A stretch of DNA of 64,000 bases from Streptomyces sp. NBC_00510. GTDB lineage: Bacteria > Actinomycetota > Actinomycetes > Streptomycetales > Streptomycetaceae. The notes under the pieces were generated by a model, which was given only the letters and a program-made list of their open reading frames with translations, did no database searches and was not told the DNA's origin. Of the stretch, positions 7,066 to 15,725 are shown in pieces. How positions within the stretch are numbered: position 1 is the first letter of the stretch; each line of letters starts with the position of its first letter. The translations under genes and the position numbers were made by a program. The stretch is taken from NCBI GenBank assembly GCA_036013505.1, contig CP107851.1, positions 9,720,001-9,784,000 of the forward strand, given 5' to 3'.

Positions 7066-9429
7066 CTAGGGGATGTGTATCGTCACGGACTTGCCGGGCT
7101 TGAGGGTGAGCTGCTTGCGGAAGGCGCCGGCGCGCAGCTCGGTGGCGGTCCCGCCGGTGCTGCGGACGGTCGCCTCGGTCACCTTGCCGTTGCGCCAGGA
7201 CAGGTCCACCTCGAAGCCGCCGCGGGCGCCGACGCCGGTCACGGAACCCTTGGCCGCCCAGGCCTGGGGGAGTGCGGGCAGCAGCTCGATGACGCCCGGC
7301 CGCGAGTAGAGGATCATCTCCAGCGCGGCGGTGGCACCGCCCAGGTTCGCGTCGATCTGGAAGATCGTGTAGCTGCCCTGGCTGTACATGTCGAACCAGT
7401 TGGCCGAGGTGCCGTTGCCGTTGGTGATGGACGGCCGCAGGACCGTCAGGTACAGCTGGTAGGCCTTCTCCGCGTCCTTCAGCCGGGACCAGCACAGCGA
7501 CCGCCACGCGCACGCCCAGCCGAAACTGTCCATGCCGCGCGCGGTGAGCAGGGCACGGACCCCTTCGAGCAGCTCCGGCGGGCTGGTGTCGGCGGCTATC
7601 CGGTCGCCCGGGTAGAAGCCGATCAGCGGAGACAGGTGCCGGTGCGTGACCTCGCCGAGGTTGTCGGGGGTCATCCACTCCTCGAGCCAGCCGGTCTTCG
7701 GGCTGACCCGGGGCAGGTAGAGCTTGGCCTGCATCGCGCTCAGCTCGGCGGCCAGCTCGGTGTCCCGGTGGAGCACGCGGGAGGCGGCCTTGAACTCCTC
7801 GAAGAGCTCCCACGCCAGTTCCTGCCCGTAGGTGTTGCCCTTCCCGTCCGGACCGTGCTCCGGGGACCAGGAGGTGTCGTCGATCAGGACCTGTTGGGAC
7901 GTGCCGTCCGTCCCGGTGACCGTCGTGCTGATCAGGCGCGCCTGCCAGAACTCCGCGGCCCCCTTCAGGACGGGGTAGATCAGCTCCAGGTAGGCGCGGT
8001 CCTGGCTGTACTCGTAGTGCCGCCACAGGGAGTTGCACAGCCAGGCGTTGCCGGAGGGGTGCCAGGCCCAGCCGCTGCCGCCGTGGATGTTGGTGGAGAA
8101 CGCGACCGCCCAGCCGGCGATCTTCCCCGTGCTGTTGCGGAACCGGTTGCGTTCGTCGTTGTACAGCCGCTTGGTGACGTCGGTCCAGACCGGCAGCTGG
8201 GACACGCAGTACCGGGCGAGGGCGTACGCGTTCTCGCCCAGGCCGGCCGGGTCGGCCAGCCAGTAGTTCATCTGGACGTTGATGTCGGTGTGGTAATCGG
8301 CGTACCAGTCCGGGTTGTTGTTGTGCACCCAGATGCCCTGCAGGTTCATCGGCAGCCAGTCGCGGGAGCCGGTGATCGTCAGGTAGCGGCCGTATTGGAC
8401 GTAGGCGGCCTCCAGTTCCGGGTCCGGCGTGGTCGCGTCGGTGTACCTCACGGCGATGCGCGACCAGGAGTCCAGGGACCGCTGCAGCGCCGACGACTCG
8501 CCCAGGTCGATGCTGAACCGGTTGTAGAGCCGGTGGTAGTCGGACACGTGGGTCTTGAGCAGCTCGTTCTCGGACACCTTCGCCGCGGCGGCGATCTTGG
8601 CGCGGGCCACCGCGAGGGGATCGGTGCCCGGCTCGCGGAACTTCTTCGCGGCGTCGGGGGAGTAGTCGGTGCCGCCGCACACCACGATCAGCAGCTCCCG
8701 GCACCCGGCGAAGGACAGTTTGTCGCCCTCCACACTGACCCGGCCCGACGCGCTGACCGCGGTCACCGCCGCCGCGTAGCGCAGACCGTTCTTCAGCGTC
8801 CCGGCGAACGACACGTTCCCGCTGCCGCCCGCGGTGGTCTCGCCGTGCGTGCCGGCCAGCGAGACCGTACCGGTGTGCGGCCCGCCGCTGAGCCGGACGA
8901 CGACCACGTCGTCCGGATGGCTGGCGTACACCTCGCGCCGGTGGAGGTTGCCCTCGTGCAGGTACTCCGCGGAGACCACGCCGTTGCTCAGGTCGAGCCG
9001 GCGACGGTACTTGCTCACCGCCTTGCCGGAGTGGCCGGGCAACGCGATCCGGAGCTTGGCCAGGAGGCCGAAGCTGCCGAAGTCGTCCGGACCGTACGGC
9101 AACTGGCCGTCGTCGGTCAGGGTGTCGTTGGTGCCGCCGGTCCAGAACGCGCCGTCGGTCAGGTAGAGGAAGTCGTCCGCCGGATCGCCGCCGACGAGCG
9201 CGCCCAGCCGGCCGTTGCCGACCGGCAGTGCCTCCTGGATGATGCGCGCCTCGTTGGCGGGCGTGCGGTACCAGATCGACGTGGCCTTCCCCTCCGGGAC
9301 GATGTCCACGCTGGTCGGACGGGCGGGAGCGGCATGTGCGGCGAACGGGTAGAGGCCGCTCGACAGGGCGAGAGCACCACTGGTGGCGCCGGCCAGGCGG
9401 AGGAAGTCACGTCGGGAAGAAGCGGACAC
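7066..9429 (-). CDS. Tat-exported glycoside hydrolase family 95 (alpha-L-fucosidase type)
   Basis: The 787-residue protein starts with a twin-arginine signal (SSRRDFLRLAG, then a hydrophobic stretch ending AAHAAPA near residue 35), so it should be exported folded. The mature part follows the GH95 layout: an N-terminal beta-domain with EALPVGNGRLGALVGG, then an (alpha/alpha)6 barrel carrying NLQGIWVHNNNPDWYADYH and TDINVQMNYWLA, the signature region. A C-terminal domain ends with AVRST-type strands. GH95 enzymes invert alpha-L-fucoside or alpha-L-galactoside linkages in plant and host glycans. The GTG start has GGAAGGGAA upstream, and a TTGACA promoter lies 48-77 bp before it. It is monocistronic, with its own terminator. 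Confidence 0.9.
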   Translation of the reverse strand: MSASSRRDFLRLAGATSGALALSSGLYPFAAHAAPARPTSVDIVPEGKATSIWYRTPANEARIIQEALPVGNGRLGALVGGDPADDFLYLTDGAFWTGGTNDTLTDDGQLPYGPDDFGSFGLLAKLRIALPGHSGKAVSKYRRRLDLSNGVVSAEYLHEGNLHRREVYASHPDDVVVVRLSGGPHTGTVSLAGTHGETTAGGSGNVSFAGTLKNGLRYAAAVTAVSASGRVSVEGDKLSFAGCRELLIVVCGGTDYSPDAAKKFREPGTDPLAVARAKIAAAAKVSENELLKTHVSDYHRLYNRFSIDLGESSALQRSLDSWSRIAVRYTDATTPDPELEAAYVQYGRYLTITGSRDWLPMNLQGIWVHNNNPDWYADYHTDINVQMNYWLADPAGLGENAYALARYCVSQLPVWTDVTKRLYNDERNRFRNSTGKIAGWAVAFSTNIHGGSGWAWHPSGNAWLCNSLWRHYEYSQDRAYLELIYPVLKGAAEFWQARLISTTVTGTDGTSQQVLIDDTSWSPEHGPDGKGNTYGQELAWELFEEFKAASRVLHRDTELAAELSAMQAKLYLPRVSPKTGWLEEWMTPDNLGEVTHRHLSPLIGFYPGDRIAADTSPPELLEGVRALLTARGMDSFGWACAWRSLCWSRLKDAEKAYQLYLTVLRPSITNGNGTSANWFDMYSQGSYTIFQIDANLGGATAALEMILYSRPGVIELLPALPQAWAAKGSVTGVGARGGFEVDLSWRNGKVTEATVRSTGGTATELRAGAFRKQLTLKPGKSVTIHIP

Positions 9430-9476
9430 GGCAAGGGTTCCCTTCCAGGGTCACAGCAGCCCACGAAAAGTATTCA

Positions 9477-9506
9477 TAAATAATCAACTTGTTTCGCCCA
9501 TGTCAA
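9477..9506 (-). promoter_or_regulatory. Promoter of the GH95 gene
   Basis: On the minus strand a consensus -35 TTGACA (9506-9501) is followed after 18 bases by the -10-like TATTTA (9482-9477). The surrounding AT-rich stretch (9465-9560) stands out in this GC-rich window. A small palindrome, GGACTTTTAGTCC at 9558-9570, lies farther upstream and could be an operator. The rest of 9430-9726 holds no gene that I can support. Confidence 0.6.
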
Positions 9507-9726
9507 CGGCTGGTGCCAAATTAACCCGACCTTTGCCCTTGTCGCTGTTGATCTTATGGACTTTTAGTCCGTGATATCCCCATCTCTGGCGCGAGGTTCG
9601 AGGCTCCGTGACGCGAGTAGGTCGGATGTCTACGGTGCGACGATGAAGGCGTTCTGACGGCTCGTCGGGTTCCAGGGCACGCACGCTCATCGACGGCGGC
9701 GCGTGGTGTGGTGTCGAATGGCCGTC

Positions 9727-10899
9727 ATGGGCAGGCGCGGCCGCACCGTGGGTAAGAACAGCACTGTGGATCCTGCGGAAGTGACGAACGCCGACGCCTG
9801 GACCGCCTACGGGGCCCACCACGTGGCCAGGGGCACCGACGTTCCCGACGCGGACGACATCTCCTGGGGCTTCTGGCCGGACGGGGGCTCGGGCCTGGCC
9901 AGGCATGCCGCCCATCTGGTCCGTGCGCACGGTGCCGACGTCGACGCCGTCGAAGCCTCGCCCACCCAGTACGAGCGCGCCGCCGCACGCTACTCCGCCG
10001 TACCCGGGCTGCGCCTGATCCTGGCCGACGCGGTCGACCATCTGCGGCGGGCGGATCCGTACGAGGTGATCTACTCCGTCCACGGTTTCGCGTACGTCGA
10101 CCCGCGCCGGCTGCTGCCCGCCGTCGCGGACGCGCTGGCACCGGGCGGCAGGCTGGTGTTCTCGGTCCTGCACACCGCCTCCGACGGCCAGGGCCCCTCG
10201 GACACCGTCACGGCCCGCCCGCAGATCCTGCCCCTGGCGGGCGGCGGGCAGCTCATCGTGCAGATGTGGGTCCTGACACCGGAGTTGTGGCGGGACCTGC
10301 TGGAGGAGCACGGCTTCGTCGTCGAGCGGATCGAGGTCCTGGACGCGCCGGAAGAGGGTGTCCCGACGTCCTGCCGCCTGTTCCGCGTACGTCGGCGCAT
10401 CCGGGCCACCAGCCGCCCCCGCACCACCGGCCCGCCGCCGCCGAACACCGCCCTCGGCGTCGGGGCGATCCTCCACGGCCCCCGCGGTCTTCTGCTGGGC
10501 CGGCACCGGCGGGGTACGTGGGAGCTGCCCGGGGGTTCGGTGGAAAGGGGGGAGTCCCTCGCCGGCACCGCCGCCCGCGAGGTGAAGGAGGAAACCGGCT
10601 GCACCGTACGCGAGGAGGACGTCGAGCTGCTCGGCCTGCTCCTGGACGAGGCCCAGGGCATGCTGCGGGCGACCGTGGCCGCGGTGATCACCGCATGGGA
10701 CGGCGAGCCGGGTGACCAACCCGGCGAGAGCGTGGGCGACTGGCGGTGGTGGCCGCTCGACCGGCTCCCGAACGGCCTGTTCGTCCCCAGTGCCCAGTGC
10801 CTGACCACCTGGCGCCCCGACCTGCCGATCGAGCACCCACCCGCCCGGCTCCATCCCCTGTGGGGAACCGGGGCCGTGCGGGCCCGCCGCGACGTATGA
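9727..10899 (+). CDS. Fusion of a class I SAM methyltransferase with a NUDIX hydrolase
   Basis: Two domains share one reading frame of about 390 residues. Residues ~15-230 look like a SAM-dependent methyltransferase: GGSGLARHAAHLVRAHGADV, an acidic loop ASPTQYERAAA, then VIYSVHGFAYVDPRRLLPAV and APGGRLVFSVLH. After a Pro/Arg-rich linker (RPRTTGPPPPN), residues ~240-370 form a NUDIX fold with a complete box from GSVERGESLAG through AAREVKEETGC. The start is uncertain. ATG at 9727 is used; a GTG at 9703 and a GTG at 9754 are also possible, and none has a strong ribosome-binding site. The NUDIX part may clean up a nucleotide by-product, or both parts may act on one nucleotide-linked substrate. 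Substrates are unknown. Confidence 0.85.
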   Translation: MGRRGRTVGKNSTVDPAEVTNADAWTAYGAHHVARGTDVPDADDISWGFWPDGGSGLARHAAHLVRAHGADVDAVEASPTQYERAAARYSAVPGLRLILADAVDHLRRADPYEVIYSVHGFAYVDPRRLLPAVADALAPGGRLVFSVLHTASDGQGPSDTVTARPQILPLAGGGQLIVQMWVLTPELWRDLLEEHGFVVERIEVLDAPEEGVPTSCRLFRVRRRIRATSRPRTTGPPPPNTALGVGAILHGPRGLLLGRHRRGTWELPGGSVERGESLAGTAAREVKEETGCTVREEDVELLGLLLDEAQGMLRATVAAVITAWDGEPGDQPGESVGDWRWWPLDRLPNGLFVPSAQCLTTWRPDLPIEHPPARLHPLWGTGAVRARRDV

Positions 10900-10987
10900 G
10901 TTCTCGTTGCAGCTCGGCGGGTCACCCTTGGTCACCGCGGTCCGGATGATCTCCGCCGGTCTGCGTCCGGGCCCGGTGGACCCCCCG

Positions 10988-11674
10988 TCAGGCCGCGTCG
11001 GCTGCCCGGGCCAGGATCCGGGCCAGTTCGGCGGGCTGGGTGATCATGGGCCAGTGGCCCGATTCGATGTCGGCGAAGTCGACGTGCTTGGCCCGGGCGA
11101 GTTCCGGGATGTCACCGGCGCTGATCCACTCCTGCGCCTGCGGGGGCGTGAACTCGGGGCATACGACCACGACCGGGACGTCGAACCTCCGTTCGTCCGT
11201 CAGTCGCACCACTGCCTTGGACACGCCTGCGGGCACCGGGATCGCGGCGGCCGCCAGCTCTCGCCTGGCCCCGTCGTCGAGGTCGGCGGCGTCCGGCCCC
11301 TCGAAGGGGCCCCAGCCGGGGAAGGGCATGACGCCGTCGGTCACCTCGAAGAAGTCGGCGTACGGCTGACCGTCGGCGGTCGGGAAACCACCGATGAGGG
11401 CGACCTTGGCGACCCGCTCCGGCCGCCGGTCGGCAGCCAGCCAGGCCAGCGTGGAGGCGGCGGAATGCCCCACCACCAGCGGCTTGCCGGGTGCGGCGTC
11501 CACCGCGGCGAGCACCGTCGCCAACTGGTCGTCGAGGGTGGCGGACACGGAGCCGTCCCCCTGGCCCGGGAGGGTGAGCGGCACGGGGCGATGGCCGAGC
11601 GATTCCAGCGCGGGCGCGACGCGGCCCCACACGGATCCGTTCAGCCACAGGCCGCCGATGAGCAGGATGTCCAT
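10988..11674 (-). CDS. Alpha/beta-fold hydrolase
   Basis: The 228-residue cytoplasmic protein starts MDILLIGGLWLNGSVWGRV and has the alpha/beta-hydrolase core: a nucleophile elbow VVGHSAAST with Ser71 and a C-terminal ESGHWPMITQPAEL that supplies the His. The cap region is short. The ATG at 11674 has GAAGGGAAA upstream. It is divergent from the WYL-domain regulator by 90 bp, so it is probably the regulator's target. The substrate is unknown. Dienelactone-type and haloalkane-type relatives share this fold. Confidence 0.85.
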   Translation of the reverse strand: MDILLIGGLWLNGSVWGRVAPALESLGHRPVPLTLPGQGDGSVSATLDDQLATVLAAVDAAPGKPLVVGHSAASTLAWLAADRRPERVAKVALIGGFPTADGQPYADFFEVTDGVMPFPGWGPFEGPDAADLDDGARRELAAAAIPVPAGVSKAVVRLTDERRFDVPVVVVCPEFTPPQAQEWISAGDIPELARAKHVDFADIESGHWPMITQPAELARILARAADAA

Positions 11675-11764
11675 GGTCGGTTTCCCTTCTCCAACTTCGT
11701 GGACGCCACCGTAGGAGGAGATCCGGACGATCCACTGCCGGTTCATTCGGATTAACCTGCTCCC

Positions 11765-12727
11765 GTGCCGAACGACCTCAGCCCCACCGCGCGGGCGCTG
11801 CGCGCCCTGGAGATCCTCCAGACCCGCCCCGGTACGACGGCCGGCGAACTCGCCGTACGGCTGGGCGTCACCGAGCGCGCCGCGCGCCGGTACGTCGGGA
11901 TCCTCCGGGAGGCCGGCATCCCCGTGGAGTCGGCCCGGGGGCCGCACGGCGGGTACCGGCTGGGCCGCGGGACGAGGCTGCCTCCGGTGCACTTCACGCA
12001 GTCCGAGGCCCTCGGCCTGGTGATGGCGGTGCTCGGCGCCCAGCCGGCCGTGGCCGACACCGACGACCTGGTCGGCACCGCCCTGGGCAAGGTCGTCAAG
12101 GCGCTTCCGGAGAGCGTCGGCCAACAGGCGGCGCTCCTGCGGGAGTACGCGTCGACCGCAGGGGACCCGTACGCGGCGCGCCCCGATCCGGCCATCACCA
12201 GCGAACTCGTCGACGCCGTCGCGGCCCGGCGGCGCGTGTCGGTCACGTACCGCAGTGAGGCCGGCAACGAGTGGGAGGCGGAGGTGGATCCCTGGTCCAT
12301 CGTCGTCCGCTACGGGCGCTGGTACGTGCTGTGCCACTCCCATCGTGCGGACGCGATCCGCACCTACCGGCTCGACCGGATCCGTGCGGTCCGGCCGACC
12401 GGGCACGGGTTCGAGCCGCCCGAGGGCCTGGACCCGGTGGCGGCGCTCGAGGAGAACCTGGGTCTGGGGTGGGAGTTCTCCACTCGCGTGGTGTTCGACG
12501 CGCCCCTGGCCGAGGTGGCCCCGTGGATCCGGCCGCCCATGGGGCGCCTGGAGCCCTCGGGGGAGGGATGCGTGCTGGTCGGCAGCACCCGCAACCCGGA
12601 CATGTACGCGCAGGAATGGCTGGCAAGGGTGCCGTTCGCCTTCCGCGTCGAGGGCGGGGAAGAGCTGCGTGCCGCGGTTGCGGCGCTCGTGGCGCGTCTC
12701 GCCGCCGCGGTGGCGGAAAGCTCCTGA
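11765..12727 (+). CDS. WYL-domain helix-turn-helix regulator (YafY type)
   Basis: The 320-residue protein has an N-terminal winged helix (ALRALEILQTRPGTTAGELA, then VTERAARRYVGILREAG) and the common GGYRLGRGTRLPPVHFTQSE junction. It continues with a central WYL domain at about residues 140-230 (VSVTYRSEAG, WSIVVRYGRWYVLCHSH, TYRLDRIRAV) and a C-terminal extension. WYL domains bind nucleic acid or small ligands and control the attached HTH. The GTG start is only 90 bp from the divergent hydrolase start, so one shared intergenic region should contain both promoters and the operator. Confidence 0.9.
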   Translation: MPNDLSPTARALRALEILQTRPGTTAGELAVRLGVTERAARRYVGILREAGIPVESARGPHGGYRLGRGTRLPPVHFTQSEALGLVMAVLGAQPAVADTDDLVGTALGKVVKALPESVGQQAALLREYASTAGDPYAARPDPAITSELVDAVAARRRVSVTYRSEAGNEWEAEVDPWSIVVRYGRWYVLCHSHRADAIRTYRLDRIRAVRPTGHGFEPPEGLDPVAALEENLGLGWEFSTRVVFDAPLAEVAPWIRPPMGRLEPSGEGCVLVGSTRNPDMYAQEWLARVPFAFRVEGGEELRAAVAALVARLAAAVAESS

Positions 12728-12908
12728 CCGCTACGGGGCCGGCGTCGCCGCTTGAGCCGGTCACCTGATTTCTCCCAGGGTGCCCTGGCCTTCAGGCCGT
12801 GGCGGAATGGGTCCTTGAGTGGGAGCCGCGAAGCGGCGGAGCTCTCTGCGTGTCTGTTCTGACCTGCGCTCTCCTTCGTTGTCGGTGGGGGCTGTTAGAT
12901 TCCCGGGC

Positions 12909-14153
12909 ATGACGACGGCGGTGGTGGCCGGGCAGGGGTCGGGGTATGCCCGGTTCACCTATCGGCTGCGGGTGTCGTCGTCGGCGGGTGCCGGTCTGGA
13001 GGCGGAGTGGGCGCGTTGCCGGTGGGTGTGGAACGAGTGTGTGGCGGTGTCCCGCAAGGTCCACGGCCTGAACAAGACCTCCGAGCAGAAGGCCACGTGC
13101 GGTCCCGCGCAGCTGGACAGGATGCTGACCGAGGCGCGGCGGTCGATGGCGTGGCTGCGGGAGGGCAGCTCGGTGCCGCAGCAGCAGGTCATCCGGGACT
13201 TCGCCATATCCCGCACCAAAGCGATCAAGGACATCGCGGCGAGGCTGCCGATGAGGCAGCGGGCCGGGATGCCCCGCATCAAGCGCAAGCGCGAGGCCGC
13301 CCCGTCGCTGAACTACACCACCCGCGGTTTTAGGCTCAAGGACGGACGCCTGCACCTGGCCGGCGGCATCGTCGTGTCGGTGGTGTGGTCCCGCGACCTG
13401 CCCAGCCAGCCCACGTCGGTGCGGGTGTACCGGGACAGCCTCGGCCACTGGTATGCCTCGTTCGTCGTGGCCACTGCCCCTGAGCCGCTGCCTGCCACCG
13501 GCGCTGTGATCGGCGTGGACTGGGGCGTGCGTGAGACCGCGACCACCACCAGCGACGCCCACGACCTGCCGCACGCTTAGCACGGGAAGACCGCCGTGCA
13601 GCGTCTCGCGCGGTACCAGAAGATGATGGCTCGCCGTAAGCCTGCTCGTGGGCAGGCTGGGTCCAGGGGCTACCGCAAGGCCAGGCATCAGGCGGCGAAG
13701 CTGTACAAGAAGGTGGCGCGTCGGCGGCAGGACACTGCCCGCAAGTGGGCCAAGCGCGTCGTGACCGACCATGACGTGCTCGCGGTGGAGGACTTCCGGC
13801 CGAAGTTCCTCGCGAAGACCACGATGGCGCGCAAGGCGGCGGACGCGGCGATCGGGGCCACGAAGACGGCTCTGATCGAGATGGGCCGCAAGCACGGGCG
13901 GGACGTCCGCCTGGTGCATCCCGCGCACACCACCATGGATTGTGCGTCGTGCGGAGCGAGAACCAAGCACGCACTTCCTCTTTTGGAACGTACCTATACC
14001 TGCACCGCGTGCGGAGCCGTGTCTCCCAGGGACAAGAACTCCGCCCGCGTGATGCTGGTCCGGGCTGGTCTCAACCCGGCTGGTGCCGATCGTGTAAGCG
14101 CTGGTGGACCGCTGGTCCCCAGCCCACGTGAGCCAGGAATCCCCGTCCTATAG
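12909..14153 (+). pseudogene. tnpB: TnpB RNA-guided nuclease gene interrupted by an amber codon
   Basis: Two consecutive open segments lie in the same frame, separated only by TAG at 13578-13580. The first 223 residues (MTTAVVAGQGSGYARFTYRL) hold the N-terminal and wedge region and the first RuvC Asp (VIGVDWGVRETAT). The second segment holds the RuvC Glu (LAVEDFRPKF), a zinc finger (CASCG ... CTACG) and the last Asp (SPRDKNSARVM). The stop falls in DLPHA-stop-HGKT, where relatives usually have Gln, so a single CAG-to-TAG change explains it. All catalytic and zinc residues survive. The gene is therefore a very recent pseudogene, unless the stop is read through. An in-frame ATG lies upstream at 12819, but MTTAVV is the usual start. 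Confidence 0.85.
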
Positions 14154-14170
14154 GGCGGGGAGGTTGTCAA
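14133..14170 (+). ncRNA. Candidate omega-RNA (reRNA) 3' hairpin and right end of the TnpB element
   Basis: Directly at the end of tnpB a stem formed by 14141-14148 and 14152-14160 surrounds a short TATA-type loop, followed by GGTTGTCAA. In TnpB systems the guide RNA scaffold is encoded across the 3' end of tnpB and ends at the element's right boundary, with the guide taken from the flanking DNA. The role here is inferred from position. Confidence 0.45.
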
Positions 14171-14237
14171 CGGAAGGATGTCCCGTCAATGTGGTGATGT
14201 CCCGTAGGGCCGGGAAAGAGGATCGCGCCTTTGGGGC

Positions 14238-15698
14238 ATGTGTGCGGTTATGAGAACTTTCACGGGTCCTGATGGAGTGTCACGACGCAGGCTCCTGAGT
14301 GCCGTCGCCGCCTTGACGCCGGTCGCCGCCGTTCCGGCTGTGCCCTTGGCCGGTGCGGCTGCCGACGCCGCGTCCGATCCGTACGCGGACCTGGGTGAGG
14401 AGGTCGTCGCCTCGTTCCGCCGCGCATGGGACGCCTACCGACGGCTGGCCTGGGGCCGTGACGAGCTGCGGCCGCTGCGTGGCTGCGGTGCGGACTTCTT
14501 CGCCCGGGGTCACACGTTCGGCCTGACGATCGTCGAGGCGCTCGACACGCTGTACCTGATGGAGCTGGACGAGGACCTGGCCGCGGCCGTCCACTGGGTG
14601 CGCAACGAACTCGTCCTCGATCAGGACGTGCCGGTCCAGGTCTTCGAATCGATCATCCGGCTGGTCGGCGGGCTGCTGTCGGGGTACCTGGCGACCAGGG
14701 AACCCGTGCTGCTGGATCTGGCCCGCGACCTCGCGGACCGGCTGATGCCCGCCTTCGTCAAGTCGCCCACGGGCGCCCCCTACCGCTACGTCAACCTCTC
14801 CACGGGCGCGGTCGGCGGCCGGGTCAACTACCTCGCCGAGATCGGCAGCTGCATCACCGAGTTCGGGGAGTTGTCCCGGCTCACCGGCGACCGCTCGTAC
14901 TACGGTGCGGCCAAGCGGGCGCTGCGTGCCGTCTACGAACGCCGCTCGCGGCTGGACCTCGTGGGCACCAGCATGAACGTCGAGACCGGGGCGTGGACCG
15001 GTACCACCGCCACCCTCGATCCGCCGGTCGACTCCTTCTACGAGAGTCTGTGGCACGGCTGGGCGCTGTACGGCGACGAGGAACTGCACACCTGGTACAC
15101 CACGCTGACCGCCGGGATCTTCAGGTACCTCGCCGACCGGGACACCGGGCGGCTGTGGTTCCGGCAGGCGCAGATGGCCACGGGCCGCCCCGCCGGCCAC
15201 GTCGAGTCCGGGCTGACCGCCTTCTACGCCGGCCTGCTCGCCCAGAGCGGCCGCCTCGCCGGCGGCGAGAGCTACCTCGACAGCTGGACCGCCGCGCTCG
15301 ACACCTTCCGCCTGCCGCCGGACCTCTTCGACTACCGCACCCTGCGCGCGATCGACCCGTCCTATCCGCTGCGCCCGGAGTATGCCAACTCCTGCCTGCT
15401 CCTGTGGCTCACCACCGGGAAGGAGCTGTACCGCGCCCGCGCCCGCGAGATGTTCGGCCGCCAGGAGCGCTACTGCAAGGTCCCCAACGGCTACACGGTC
15501 GTCCGGGACGTGACGGCGTCCCCGATGAAGCTGGGGGACCTGACCCCGGCGTACTGGTTCAGCGAGAACGCCAAGTACTACTTCCTGCTGTTCGCCCGGG
15601 CGCGCCGTTTCGACTACCGCTCCAGCTATCTGACGACGGAGGGCAACGTCCTGCGCGGGCTGCTGGACCCCGGCACCGGAGGCCCTGCCGGGAAGTGA
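14238..15698 (+). CDS. Tat-exported glycoside hydrolase family 47 (alpha-mannosidase-like)
   Basis: The 486-residue protein has a twin-arginine signal (GVSRRRLLSAVAALTPVA) ending in small residues near 45. The mature part reads like a GH47 (alpha/alpha)7 barrel: GHTFGLTIVEALDTLYLMEL, FESIIRLVGGLLSGYLA, DSFYESLWHGWALYG, RPEYANSCLLLW and a C-terminal WFSENAKYYFLLFA. A final LTTEGNVLRG corresponds to the Thr-Glu-Gly loop that binds Ca2+ in the family. GH47 enzymes trim alpha-1,2-mannose and are mostly eukaryotic; bacterial secreted forms are less common. The start is uncertain: a second in-frame ATG at 14250 would shorten it by four residues. It stands alone between the TnpB element and PadR. 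Confidence 0.82.
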   Translation: MCAVMRTFTGPDGVSRRRLLSAVAALTPVAAVPAVPLAGAAADAASDPYADLGEEVVASFRRAWDAYRRLAWGRDELRPLRGCGADFFARGHTFGLTIVEALDTLYLMELDEDLAAAVHWVRNELVLDQDVPVQVFESIIRLVGGLLSGYLATREPVLLDLARDLADRLMPAFVKSPTGAPYRYVNLSTGAVGGRVNYLAEIGSCITEFGELSRLTGDRSYYGAAKRALRAVYERRSRLDLVGTSMNVETGAWTGTTATLDPPVDSFYESLWHGWALYGDEELHTWYTTLTAGIFRYLADRDTGRLWFRQAQMATGRPAGHVESGLTAFYAGLLAQSGRLAGGESYLDSWTAALDTFRLPPDLFDYRTLRAIDPSYPLRPEYANSCLLLWLTTGKELYRARAREMFGRQERYCKVPNGYTVVRDVTASPMKLGDLTPAYWFSENAKYYFLLFARARRFDYRSSYLTTEGNVLRGLLDPGTGGPAGK

Positions 15699-15725
15699 CG
15701 CGGCACTGCCCGGCCGCCCCGGTGA

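Larger units (their letters stand above)
12909..14170 (+). mobile_element. IS605/IS1341-type element carrying tnpB only (left end not determined)
   Basis: A tnpB gene without a neighbouring tnpA is followed by a strong 3' hairpin and the terminal string GGTTGTCAA, as in IS1341-group elements of Streptomyces. The left boundary lies upstream of the tnpB start, probably between 12770 and 12900, but I cannot place it. Without TnpA the element would need a transposase supplied in trans. Confidence 0.6.

Noticed and set aside
6788..8704. A very long minus-strand open frame continuing upstream of rph through the GH95 gene
   Set aside because: The GH95 gene on the same strand in another frame has clear family motifs, a Tat signal and a promoter. 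The overlapping frame is Arg/Pro/Gly-rich and is open only because of high GC.
5708..9483. Long plus-strand open frames opposite rph and the GH95 gene
   Set aside because: They are antisense to well-supported genes, have low-complexity products and match no family, as is common in high-GC codon structure.
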